Below, one piece after another: positions 10,289 through 19,047 of a DNA stretch of 64,000 bases; positions within the stretch are counted from its first letter, which is position 1, and the number at the start of each line of letters is the position of its first letter. The notes below the pieces were generated by a model. It was not told where the DNA came from. It did not search any database and saw nothing but the letters and a program-made list of their open reading frames with translations. The position numbers and the translations under genes are program-made. The stretch is from NCBI GenBank assembly GCA_958009055.1, contig OY253654.1, positions 682,001 to 746,000 of the forward strand, written 5' to 3'. Origin of the DNA: Choricystis sp. odSpoLacu1 (Eukaryota; Chlorophyta; Trebouxiophyceae).

Positions 10289-10572
10289 CACTTTTTTTTG
10301 CCTGTCGTCCCTTTTTCGCCTTTTCCGCTGTCGCCTCCACTGGAGCATGGTGTTGCCGGTTGCTGGACACAGGAGGGGGGGGTTGGGGCACCATGATATC
10401 GGTTGACAGCAAAAAAAACGGAGAACACAGCGACCGAGACGATCGTCACCACACTCCCGCGCCCCTGTTTATGTGGGTGTGACCCTGCGCGTCGGGGGCC
10501 CTCTCTCTCCCCTGTCCCGCCACGCCGCGTCAGGCAACACACACACGCACGCACACACACACAGGCCACCGC
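10289..10572. other. Spacer between tRNA and COX11
   Basis: It contains the T-run terminator of the tRNA and the COX11 promoter. CA-repeats occur close to the first candidate COX11 ATG. Nothing else was recognised. Confidence 0.4.
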
Positions 10573-11627
10573 ATGCAGCGGTCCCGCGTCACGGTAAGAG
10601 TGCGTGCGTGTGCGGGGCCAGGCGCGCCGCGCCGCACCACCTCAATTGCGTGTCGCCACGACCGACCCACCCTCCACACAAACCACAGGCCCTCACCCTC
10701 ACCGCCGCCTGCGCCGCCGCCGCCGCCGCCGTTGCCCTGCCCGCCCTGACGGCGACGCGCCCCTCGACCTCTCCCGCCGCCCCCGGCTTTCGCAAAGGCG
10801 CGGCGCGCGTGGCTGTGCACGAGTGGCGGAAGCCACCAGTGAGTTGGGAAAGCATGCTGGCCCACGCGGTGGCTGCCTGTGCCCGCCGGCGTGCCGCCAC
10901 CTGCGCCCGGCGCGCGTTTTCACAAAGCGCGCCGCGGTCGCCACCACCACCACCTCCGCGCCCCGACGTGACCGCCGCCGCGACAAACCAAGGCCTCTAC
11001 ATCTGCGCCCTCGTCGTCGGCATGGTCGGCGCCACCTATGGTGCCGTCCCCCTGTATCGCCTGTTCTGCCAAGCCACCGGCTTCGGCGGCACGGTGCGTG
11101 AGGGGGCGACAGTCGAAGCCAAACTGGCGGCTCGGTCGCGCGTCGCCACTCCCACCACTCGCCCCATCACCATCACCTTCAACGCCGACGTGGCTGACGG
11201 CCTGCACTGGAGGTTCACACCCGCCCAGCGCGCGGTGACGGTGCGGCCAGGGCAGTCGGCGCTGGCTTTCTTCACCGCCACGAACATGACGCAACGCCCC
11301 ATCACGGGCGTCTCCACCTACAACGTAGCCCCTCAACACGCCGCCCCCTACTTCAACAAGGTGCAGTGTTTTTGTTTCGAGGAGCAACGTCTGCTGCCGG
11401 GCGAGAGTGTGGACATGCCGGTCCTGTTTTATGTGGATCCCGAGTTTGAAACCGACAAACGGTTGACGGGGCTCGACACACTCACCCTGTCCTACACATT
11501 CTTCCTAGTGGATGACGGCACGCTGACCGAGGCGGAGGTCGCCTCCAGGCGAGCGGCCGCCGTGGCGGCGCGGGAGGAGGAGGAGAGGGTGGTGGCAGAG
11601 CTGGCGGCGAGGAGGGAAGGGAAGTGA
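10573..11627 (+). CDS. COX11: Cytochrome c oxidase assembly protein COX11
   Basis: The core is read from the ATG at 10854 (257 aa): MLAHAVAACARRRAATCARR is a classic mitochondrial presequence. It is followed by one TM helix (LYICALVVGMVGATYGAVPL) and the CtaG/COX11 domain. Copper-binding Cys172 and Cys174 are in QCFCFEEQ, preceded by the family segment YNVAPQHAAPYFNKV. COX11 delivers copper to the CuB site of cytochrome oxidase from the inner membrane, facing the intermembrane space. The open frame continues upstream through a possible exon pair (10573..10593 joined to 10689), starting MQRSRVT; I give the wide span but favour 10854, whose context (A at -3) and leader are better. The C-terminal 20 codons are charged (EEEERVVAELAARREGK) and are part of a tandem tail duplication downstream. 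Confidence 0.9.
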
Positions 11628-11687
11628 GTTTTTTTTCTTCTTTTTTTTTCTGTTAGTTGTTCACCATCTGCGTTTGTTTTTTGCTTG

Positions 11688-11704
11688 CCTAACCCTAACC
11701 CTAT
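11688..11704. repeat. Telomere-like motif 1 (CCTAACCCTAACCCTAT)
   Basis: Short interstitial CCCTAA repeat in the 3' flank of COX11, copied with the tail duplication. Confidence 0.7.
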
Positions 11705-11843
11705 CCTCTGGCCCGGTCCCATGTGGCGGCGAGGGAGGAGAGGGCGGTGGCCGAGGTGGCGGCAAGAAGAAACGGTGGTGGTAATGTTTTTTCTGTAGCA
11801 GTTGTTTTCCATCATCTGCGTCTGCTTCTTCTACTCCTGCCTA

Positions 11844-11860
11844 CCTAACCCTAACCCTAC
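11844..11860. repeat. Telomere-like motif 2 (CCTAACCCTAACCCTAC)
   Basis: Second copy, 156 bp after the first and at the same position within the duplicated tail unit. Confidence 0.7.
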
Positions 11861-12013
11861 AATCCTCTTCTCGCCACCTGACCGCCAGGGAGGGAGGGAG
11901 GATGAATAGAGGGCGGCAGAGACGGCGGCGCGGAAAAAGGGGGGTGATGGTGGTTGCTTCCTTGTTTTCATTTGCAAAAAAACCTGTCTCCACGTCCAAC
12001 AAACATCTCTCTC

Positions 12014-12493
12014 TCAACCCTCCACCACACTCTCTTTCTCTCTCTCCGCCCGCGCCGCCGCGCGTCTTAAGTGCCGCCGCTGCAGCGCGTTGAGCGCCGC
12101 GGGCGCCTTGCCCGCGGCCGCCTCACCCGCCCACTGAGCGGCAGCCGTCGCCCAGCCCGGAGGTGGAGGAGGCGGAGGAGAGACAGACGTCGGTGGCGCC
12201 TCCTCCACTGCCGTCACCACCTGTCCCAAAAGCCAAGCCGGCGCCGTCACCGTCGGCCGCAGCGCGCGCGCGGCGGCGCCCGTGCCCACGCCCGCGTTGG
12301 CCCGGGCTCGACGCACGGGGGAGGGGGTGGCGATGCCCAGGGTGGGGGAGAAGTGGGAGTGGTCCACGAGGTTGGGAGGTGAAGGGGGTTTTGCGGCGGC
12401 AGCGCGAGGCGGCAGGCGCGACCTTGCCGCCGCCACCCGTATCCGGGGCGGCGGGGGAGCGGTGTATGTGGTGGTGGCGGCGTCTTCAGACAT
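12014..12493 (-). CDS. Hypothetical protein, Pro/Ala-rich
   Basis: Single open frame of 159 aa starting MSEDAATTTYTAPPPPRIRV. It is Pro/Ala/Arg-rich and lacks a signal peptide or membrane segment. The C-terminal 50 residues (GWATAAAQWAGEAAAGKAPA, then LNALQRRHLRRAAARAEREK) are probably helical and are the most protein-like part. It is divergent from the SCFD2-like gene with 113 bp between start codons, which favours a real gene sharing a bidirectional promoter. No family recognised. It could also have an undetected intron. Confidence 0.5.
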   Translation of the reverse strand: MSEDAATTTYTAPPPPRIRVAAARSRLPPRAAAAKPPSPPNLVDHSHFSPTLGIATPSPVRRARANAGVGTGAAARALRPTVTAPAWLLGQVVTAVEEAPPTSVSPPPPPPPGWATAAAQWAGEAAAGKAPAALNALQRRHLRRAAARAEREKESVVEG

Positions 12494-12606
12494 CGTCTGT
12501 GTGTTGTGTGTGTGTGTTTATGCCAGTCGGTCGCCCTCGTCGGCGCCGGTTAAAGTGCGAGGAAACAAAAAACACGCGCCCTCCCACTCCGCGAACGTCA
12601 TTTTCA

Positions 12607-14709
12607 ATGCTTCATCCAGTCCCCCCTTCCCTTCGCGCCTCCCTCGCCGCCTGCCTTTCGGCCTCCCCCTCACCCTCTCTCGCCTACGCTGATGTCGGTG
12701 TTGCTGAAGCCTTGCGCTCCCTGGGCGCCTCCCCCCCCTGGCTGCGGTCGGCGGGCGGCGTCGCGCTGATGTGCGATGTGGAATCTCCGCGCCCCCAGCA
12801 CGCGGCCGCGGCGGCCGCGCTGGCGGCCGGCTGGAGGACGGTCATGAGGGAGGATGGGGAGGAAGAGGATGACGTGGCTGCTGCCCATCCTGCCCACTTC
12901 CTCATCCTCGTCTCAAGCCCTTCCTCCACCGCCGCCGCGTCCACCGCCCTCTCCACCCACACCTCCTGGGCACCCCGCTCCGCCACTCTCCTCGCCACAT
13001 CAGCCGCCGCAGACTCCCCCTCCTCCCTGCGCGCCCTGGCGGCCGCCGTGGAGGCGGGCGCGGGGTGGCCGCGCGGGTCGCTCGGCGCGCGCCGACTCGC
13101 GGGCGCAGAGTGGGCGGTCGCGGGGGAGGCCGCGTTTTTTGCGTTGCCGACGGCGTGTGGTGCAGCCACCGCTGCAGTCACCGCCTGGCCATTCGACACA
13201 CCCGTGGACGAGGAGGAGGGAGTGGAACCCTCTGCCTCCGCCACCACCACCGCTGCCGCGCGCTCCGTCGGCACCGCCATCGCGGCCGGCGCCTCGGACG
13301 CGGGCTGGCGCATCGAACCCTTTGCCCTGGGGGCCTCTCCTGCGGCAGCAGCCGTCGCAGCCGCCGTCGCAGAAAACAGCGGCGGCGGTCAATCCACCGC
13401 CCCGCGCTTCGCCGTCGTCGTCATCGACGCCCGCACCGCGACCACCGACCTGGCGGCCCCGGGGGACCACCCTCTGGACAGAGCCATCGGCCTGCTGCCG
13501 CGCGCCGGCAACGACGTGGTGGTGTGCGTGGATGATTGTGCGGGATTTGTGGAAGATGAAAACCCACCCCCTCCTTCCTTAGCCCCCACCCTCGCCACCA
13601 TCCTGCACGCTGCGCCGCTGGCAGACAGCGGCGCCTGGCTGGACGCATTGCTGACCCGTCGCTCGGCTGACGCCCGCCTGCTGCTGCGCAAGTGGTTGCG
13701 CGAAGCCGCGCGCGCGGGTGGGCGGCCGCCCCCGCCGCGCGGGCGTGCGGGGCCGCCGACGGCACGGGATTTGGCTGGCCTGGTGGCGTCGCTGGGCCGA
13801 GGCCCACCGTCTGCGGCTGCCGTGACTGCTCGTGCCCGCGCCCTCGGCGCAGCAGGCGCGCTGGGCGGCCTGGTTGAAGGCGCAGAGGCGTGGGACCGCG
13901 CGGTCGCAACACGCACCACCCTCGACGCCGCCGCGGCGGACGGTGGCGCCCCCGCCGCCGGCCGAGACGCGGCGGATGCGTTGACAAAGGCTGTTGCTGC
14001 TGCCGCTGCCGGCGATGGCGCCCCCTTCAACCATGCCCTGCTGCTGATTCTGGCCGCGTTTTCGTGCGCGGTGGATGGCGGGTCGGGCGTCAACGCGGAC
14101 ACACCGCCCAACGCATCCCTGCTGCCCGCTCCCATTGAAGCCTCGTTGTTGGAATCGTTGACGCAGGCGTTGGCACAGGCTAGTGATGAGGCTGTCGCCG
14201 CGTGGCCGTGGCTGAAATCAGCCGGCCGTGCGGAACCTGCTGCCACCGCCGCCTCCCTCCTCTCCTCCCTGGCCGCCGCCGCCTCCCACCGCCGCCACCT
14301 GCCGCTGGCGCTGCGCCCTGCGCCACCTGCCTCTGCCACAGGCACCGCCGCCCCGCTGCCGCCGCCGCGTCTGGCGGCCGACCTTGCGCGCCGCGCCGCC
14401 TCCCGCACCCCTTTACGCGACGCTCGCCACGCGTCCACCAGTCTGCGCCACCTGTTAGCCGGCGGCCTGGCTGCTGTGGGCGTGCGCGGCGCCGACCGGG
14501 TGGCGGCGAGGCCGACCCCCGCCGACTGCGACGCGGTGGTGCTGTTTTTTGTGGGTGGGTTTACGTTGGCCGATGTTCGCGCGGCGGCAGCGGCGGCGGC
14601 GGCAGCATCCGTGGATGCACCGTCATCTGCCCGCGTCCTAGTCGCGGGCACCCAGCTGCTGAGCCCGGGCGACGTGGTGGGGAGAGTGACGAGCCGGGTT
14701 GGTGTGTAG
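12607..14709 (+). CDS. Sec1/Munc18-family protein, SCFD2-like
   Basis: Single exon, 700 aa, from MLHPVPPSLRASLAACLSAS. Most of the protein is Ala-rich and divergent. The C-terminal segment is diagnostic: DCDAVVLFFVGGFTLADVRA followed by RVLVAGTQLLSPGDVVGRV resembles the last strand-helix of Sec1-like proteins, where a VVFVVGG-T-EV motif is followed by a GT-LL motif. An internal NDVVVCVDDCAGFVEDE segment fits the middle Sec1 domain. SM proteins bind SNARE complexes during vesicle fusion; SCFD2 is the divergent, poorly characterised member. The upstream open frame lacks a good start and overlaps the promoter, so I use the ATG at 12607. Confidence 0.6.
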   Translation: MLHPVPPSLRASLAACLSASPSPSLAYADVGVAEALRSLGASPPWLRSAGGVALMCDVESPRPQHAAAAAALAAGWRTVMREDGEEEDDVAAAHPAHFLILVSSPSSTAAASTALSTHTSWAPRSATLLATSAAADSPSSLRALAAAVEAGAGWPRGSLGARRLAGAEWAVAGEAAFFALPTACGAATAAVTAWPFDTPVDEEEGVEPSASATTTAAARSVGTAIAAGASDAGWRIEPFALGASPAAAAVAAAVAENSGGGQSTAPRFAVVVIDARTATTDLAAPGDHPLDRAIGLLPRAGNDVVVCVDDCAGFVEDENPPPPSLAPTLATILHAAPLADSGAWLDALLTRRSADARLLLRKWLREAARAGGRPPPPRGRAGPPTARDLAGLVASLGRGPPSAAAVTARARALGAAGALGGLVEGAEAWDRAVATRTTLDAAAADGGAPAAGRDAADALTKAVAAAAAGDGAPFNHALLLILAAFSCAVDGGSGVNADTPPNASLLPAPIEASLLESLTQALAQASDEAVAAWPWLKSAGRAEPAATAASLLSSLAAAASHRRHLPLALRPAPPASATGTAAPLPPPRLAADLARRAASRTPLRDARHASTSLRHLLAGGLAAVGVRGADRVAARPTPADCDAVVLFFVGGFTLADVRAAAAAAAAASVDAPSSARVLVAGTQLLSPGDVVGRVTSRVGV

Positions 14710-14785
14710 AATAGAAGAAAAAAAAACACTGGCCACACTCTGTTTCCCCCTTTTCTCTCTCACCACACACGCACAAACAACCCTT

Positions 14786-17700
14786 ATGGTGCGCCCACCG
14801 GCCGCCTCCCCAGCCGCCGCGCTGGTGGGCGGCCTGCCGCCGCCCGCGTCGCCGCCGGCCGCGCTACTGGGTGGGGAGCTGCTGGCGTACGCGGCGGGGG
14901 GCAGCGTGGTGGTGGTGGATGTGAGTTTGTGTGTGGGTTGTGTGTGTGTGTGTGTGTGGCGGAGGGAGAGGGAGCGCGCTGGCCGCCTCCGCGCCCGCGG
15001 ACGCGCGATATCGATGGGCATTGGACCGGCTGCGCCTTCCCGACTGCCTGCCTGCGCCTCGGTCCAACCGCCGTGCCTCCCACACACACTGTTTCCCTCC
15101 CCTCCTTCCACACTCAGGTCCGCACCATGCAGGTGGCCGCCCTGCTGGCCGGCCCGCACGCGGGCGCGTCCGTCACCTCGGTCGCGTGGCACCCGGCTGC
15201 CGCGGCGCGGGGCGAGGGGCGGCTGAGGTGAGACAGTGGGAAAGAGAGGTGGCGTTGGAAGAGAGAGAGAGTGGAAGGCGTGACGAGATGAATCACGCCT
15301 CCCCACCCCTCCTACCCAACAGGCTCGCCACCGGCGACGACGCCGGCCGCACAACCGTCTGGGACGTCACTGCCGCCGAGCCCATCGCCCACCTAGCCGA
15401 CGCCCATCTGGCTGCGACCGGGCGCCGCGCCCCAGGCGGTGGTGGCACCGCAGTGCGTGCTCTTGCGTTCGGCGGCCCCACCCCCGACGACACGCTGCTC
15501 ATCCTGGCGGCCCCCGGCCTGCTGGCCGCCTGGGACACGCGCACCGGGGGCGTCCCCTGGAGGCGCACGTTTGACGCAGACCTGGGGCTGGCGTCGGTGA
15601 GCGTGGCGAAGAACGACGCACGAAGGGTGGTGTTGGCTGGGCCGTCCACTGGCCACGTGGTGCTGCTGACGTTGGCCAGCTTCAAGGGAGACGGCGACTC
15701 CGGCGTCACCGCGTCCTCGTTTCGAGTGGGAGGGATTGGGGGTGGTGGTGGTGGTGGCGGCGGGCGCGCCGCGTCCTCCCCCACCCTCCTTGCTGCCTCC
15801 CACACCCCGTGCGGCTGCGTCGCGCTGGCCGTTGGGCGCGAAATCACGCTGTACGACCCGGACACAGGGTCCCTGGCCCCCGCCGGCGTGGCGCCTCGGT
15901 CAGTGGCTCCCCTGACTGGCGTCCTCTCGACGACGCGCGTTGTGGGGGCAGGTGCGAACCCCCCTTCTTCCCCTTCCTTCACTGACACCCTGCTCGCCGC
16001 CCACGCCGACGGCGCCGTCTCAGCCTGGCGCCGCCCACCCGGCGCCCCCGCCTACGCGTGCATCGGCTCCACCCCCCTGGCCCCGCGCGGCGCGCGCGTC
16101 GTGGCGACTGCGGCGTCGCTGCGCGCGGCGACCTCAGGGGGCGACGACGATTGTTGGGAGGAGGAGGAGGAGGGGAGGGCGCTGACCTTCTCCGACGCCT
16201 TCCTCATCCTGGCCGCCACCGACGATGGCGCCGTCACGCGGTGGGCGGCGCCCGTGGCTGCCGCGACGGGTGGCGCCACGTTCCGCCCCACCCCGTCCTC
16301 CGTCCTGCACACGCCCGCCACCCGCGTCACCTCGGTCGCGGCCTGCCCTTTCACCGCGTCTCATCACCACTGCGACCCCATGCTGGCGCTGGGCACGGCG
16401 GGGGGGCGCGTCCACGTCGCGGACGTGGCACGTGGCGGCGCGCCGTCGCGCGGCGGCGCGCTCGCGATCACACTTGGTGCCGCCCTGGCCGTCCACGCCG
16501 CCCCCGTGCGCGGCGTGCGCTGGCTGGGGGCCGGCCCCCGCTTTGTTTCGTTTGCGGGAGGGGAGGCGGGCGTGTTTTCCGCCGACGGCGGGGACGGAGA
16601 CACGCCGTCGACGCCAGCCGCGGCCGCGTCATCGTCGTCGTCGCCGCCGTCCTCCGCCGCCGATGTCGCCATCATCGACGCCCGGTCTCGGTCCATCACC
16701 CGCCTGCCCGCCCCTCGCCCTCGCCCGCCTCTGCTGGACGTGGCTGCCTCGCCCTCGGGGCGACACCTCGTGCTGCTGGGGCGGGGAGGGGCGTCCGAAG
16801 TGTGGACGGTGGGGAGCGGTGCTCCCGCGTGCGCGCGCGTGCTCGACCTCCCGTTTGCGGCGGCAGCGTGGCTGGCCGGACCGTCGCTGGGGCAGCAGCA
16901 GCAGCGCCCTGGCAGACGGGCGGAGGATCAACTCCGCCGGCGCAAGTCAGCGTGGTCGCGGTCGCCCGCCGCGCGCGCGCGCGCGCCGCGCGCACGGCGC
17001 TCGACGACGTGATTGATGCTTCGTGCCCCCCCCTTGACGGCCAGCCAACCGTCCCTGCCACTGTCCCTGACCTGCCCGAAGACCGCCTCGCGTTCGCCCT
17101 GTCCGACGGCCGCGTCGGCGTGCTGACCGTGCGCGGCGACCGCGTCGCCGACGCACGGCCGCGCCGCCCGTCGTGGGGCCTCCTCGGCGCCGACGCTGCC
17201 CCCACCTCCATCGCGGACGGTGGCGGCGCCACCGGCACCCGCGTCCTGTTGGGCGACGCCGCGGGCGGCGTGCACGCGTGGGACATCGAGTCGGGGCGCG
17301 TGCTGTCGGCGCGCGGCGCGGGGGCCGCGGTGGTCAGGCTGCTGCCGTGCGCGGCTGCTGGCGACGCCACCTCCGTCGACGCAGCCGTCCTGGCTGACGG
17401 TGTCGGCGTGTGGCGCGCCACGTCGGGCGGCGTGGCAGCGGGCTCACCCACCCCCGCTGCCGTGGCGGCGGCGGTGGGGCCGGTGGCGGACGCGGCGTGG
17501 GTGTCGCTCCCGGGCGGCGGGCATCCATCCCTCCTCCTGACCGCCACCGCAGACGGCGCCCTGGCCGCCCTGGCCCCGTCCGGCGGGCGCGATGTGCGCG
17601 CCTGCGTGGCGCCGGGCACGCTGTCCCGGACCCCCCGCCCCCTGGGCACAGCGCTGCTGCTGCCGCCCGCGTGGCGCGCGTTGGCGCGCGCGGCCGTGGT

Positions 17701-18887
17701 CGCCGCCGCCTCTGCGCCCTCCCCCTCCCTCCACGCCGCCGCTGCCGCCCTGCCCCCCGCCGCCACCACCGCGTGGCGGGAGGGCTCCGCCTCGCGAGCC
17801 GTCAGCGAGGCGGCGGCCGCGGTGGCGTACGTGGCGGGGAGGGAGGGGGGGGGGGGGGGCGGGCGGGGACGCGCCGGGCGTGGCCTCTTCTGCTGCCGAC
17901 CCACCCTGTCTGGCCGTCCGCCCCGCCGCAGATGGCGCGCCGCCGCCACCCCACCTGGCGAGTTTGGCGGACGCCATCTCCTTACTAGCCTCCGTGCGCG
18001 GCGGTAGCAATGGCGGCCTGCTGCATTCAGCAGAATCCGCCGCCCTCCACCGCGCGCGCGGCTCGCGCGCGGCCACCGCCGCGGTCGCGGCCGCGGTCGC
18101 GGGCGACGCCGCGGAAGCTGCCTTCTGGGACGCGCTGCCGGCGGCTGTGAAAGTGGCCAGCGGCGATGATGCTGCCGCCAGCGCGTGCTCCGTGCCCCCC
18201 CTGTTCTCACCGGCGTCCGCCGTCGCGGCCGCGCGCGACGCGGCCGACGCGCGGGCCGCCACGCCCCGCCCCCGGGACGCGCCACCCCCCTCCCCCGCCG
18301 CCACAGAGCTCGACGTGCTGGACGCTATCGCCCTGGGCGACTTGCCGGCCGCCGTGGGCCTGCTGCTGGGGGCGGGCGGTGTCGGCGCACCGCCGGCTGC
18401 CAGGTATCGTGATGCTCTGGCAGCGCTGGCACTGACGGCGGCGAATGGGGATGGTGGGTCGTCAGCATCAACACCCCCTCCTCTGCTCGCCCAAGTGGCC
18501 AACGTGGCGGCCGCCACGTTTGCGGCAGCCGGCGACGGCCTGCTCCCTGTCGCCCTCCACACCGCGCGCGGCGCCCCCGCCGCGGCAGCCTCCTCCCTCG
18601 CAGACGCAGGCCGCTGGAGGCACTCTCTCGCACTCGCCTGCACGGCGTTACCCGCGGGCAGAGACAGGACCGCCGTGTTAGAAAGGTGGGCGGCAGCGCT
18701 GGCCGCGCGCGGCGCGGCGGGGGGCGACACCGCGTGGGGCGCGCGCGCGGTGCTGGTGGCGGCCGGGTCGGTGGGGGCGGAGGATGGGCTGGAGGGGGAT
18801 GGGGTGGGCGTGTTGAGGGCGGAGCAGGGCGGTGGTGGTGGGGAGAGCGAGGGTGAGTGGGTGGGGCGCGTTGTGGCGGCGTTGTGA
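14786..18887 (+). CDS. WDR11: WDR11-like beta-propeller protein, two apparent frame breaks
   Basis: Exons 14786..14920, 15118..15227 and 15323..18887. The start resembles WDR11: LLGGELLAYAAGGSVVVVD joined to VRTMQVAALLAGPHAGASVTSVAW. Degenerate WD repeats run through the first 900 residues (GDDAGRTTVWDV, DAAGGVHAWDI). The C-terminal alpha-solenoid has the WDR11 order: ELDVLDAIALGDLPAAVGLL, then SSLADAGRWRHSLALACTAL and DRTAVLERWAAALAARG. WDR11 acts with FAM91A1 in endosome-to-Golgi vesicle tethering. The conserved frame changes near 16889-16905 (GGGG followed by CAG repeats) and again in the 15-G run 17845-17859, with no usable GT-AG intron at either site. Full length is about 1,280 aa if both are corrected. 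Confidence 0.78.
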
Positions 18888-19047
18888 GTTTTTAGTTTTG
18901 CAGATGCACAGGCCGTGTTGTGTCGTGTGCAGTGTATCCATGTTGGTTTCGTGAGCAACCCGCTCACGTGCGGCAAAAGAAAAAACGGCGCGTCGCGGGG
19001 TCACCACAAATTGTCGTGTGTGTCCTCCCCTCCCACTCACCCGCGCG

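Larger units (their letters stand above)
11562..11960. repeat. Tandem duplication of the COX11 gene tail (two copies plus a remnant, period about 156-161 bp)
   Basis: Copy A (about 11562-11722) holds the last COX11 codons, stop, a T-rich 3' UTR and a CCCTAA motif. Copy B (about 11723-11875) repeats this order. Its first part still reads VAAREERAVAEVAARRNGG in one frame, parallel to VAAREEEERVVAELAARREGK of the gene, and then come a T-rich block, a gttgtt-ccatcatctgcgt block and CCTAACCCTAACCCTA. A third, decayed unit starts near 11885. The 11628-12013 interval contains nothing else apart from a CT-rich stretch next to the minus-strand gene. Confidence 0.8.

Noticed and set aside
11688..11860. 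True telomere or chromosome end
   Set aside because: Only two to three CCCTAA units per site, with conserved genes continuing on both sides.
13389..14738. Long minus-strand frame opposite the SCFD2-like gene
   Set aside because: Same type of GC-driven antisense frame, and no recognisable motif.
16696..18285. Open minus-strand frame of more than 500 codons opposite WDR11
   Set aside because: It is Arg/Pro/Ala-rich with no motif. Such frames arise opposite GC-rich coding DNA with high GC at third positions, and the plus strand has clear WDR11 features.
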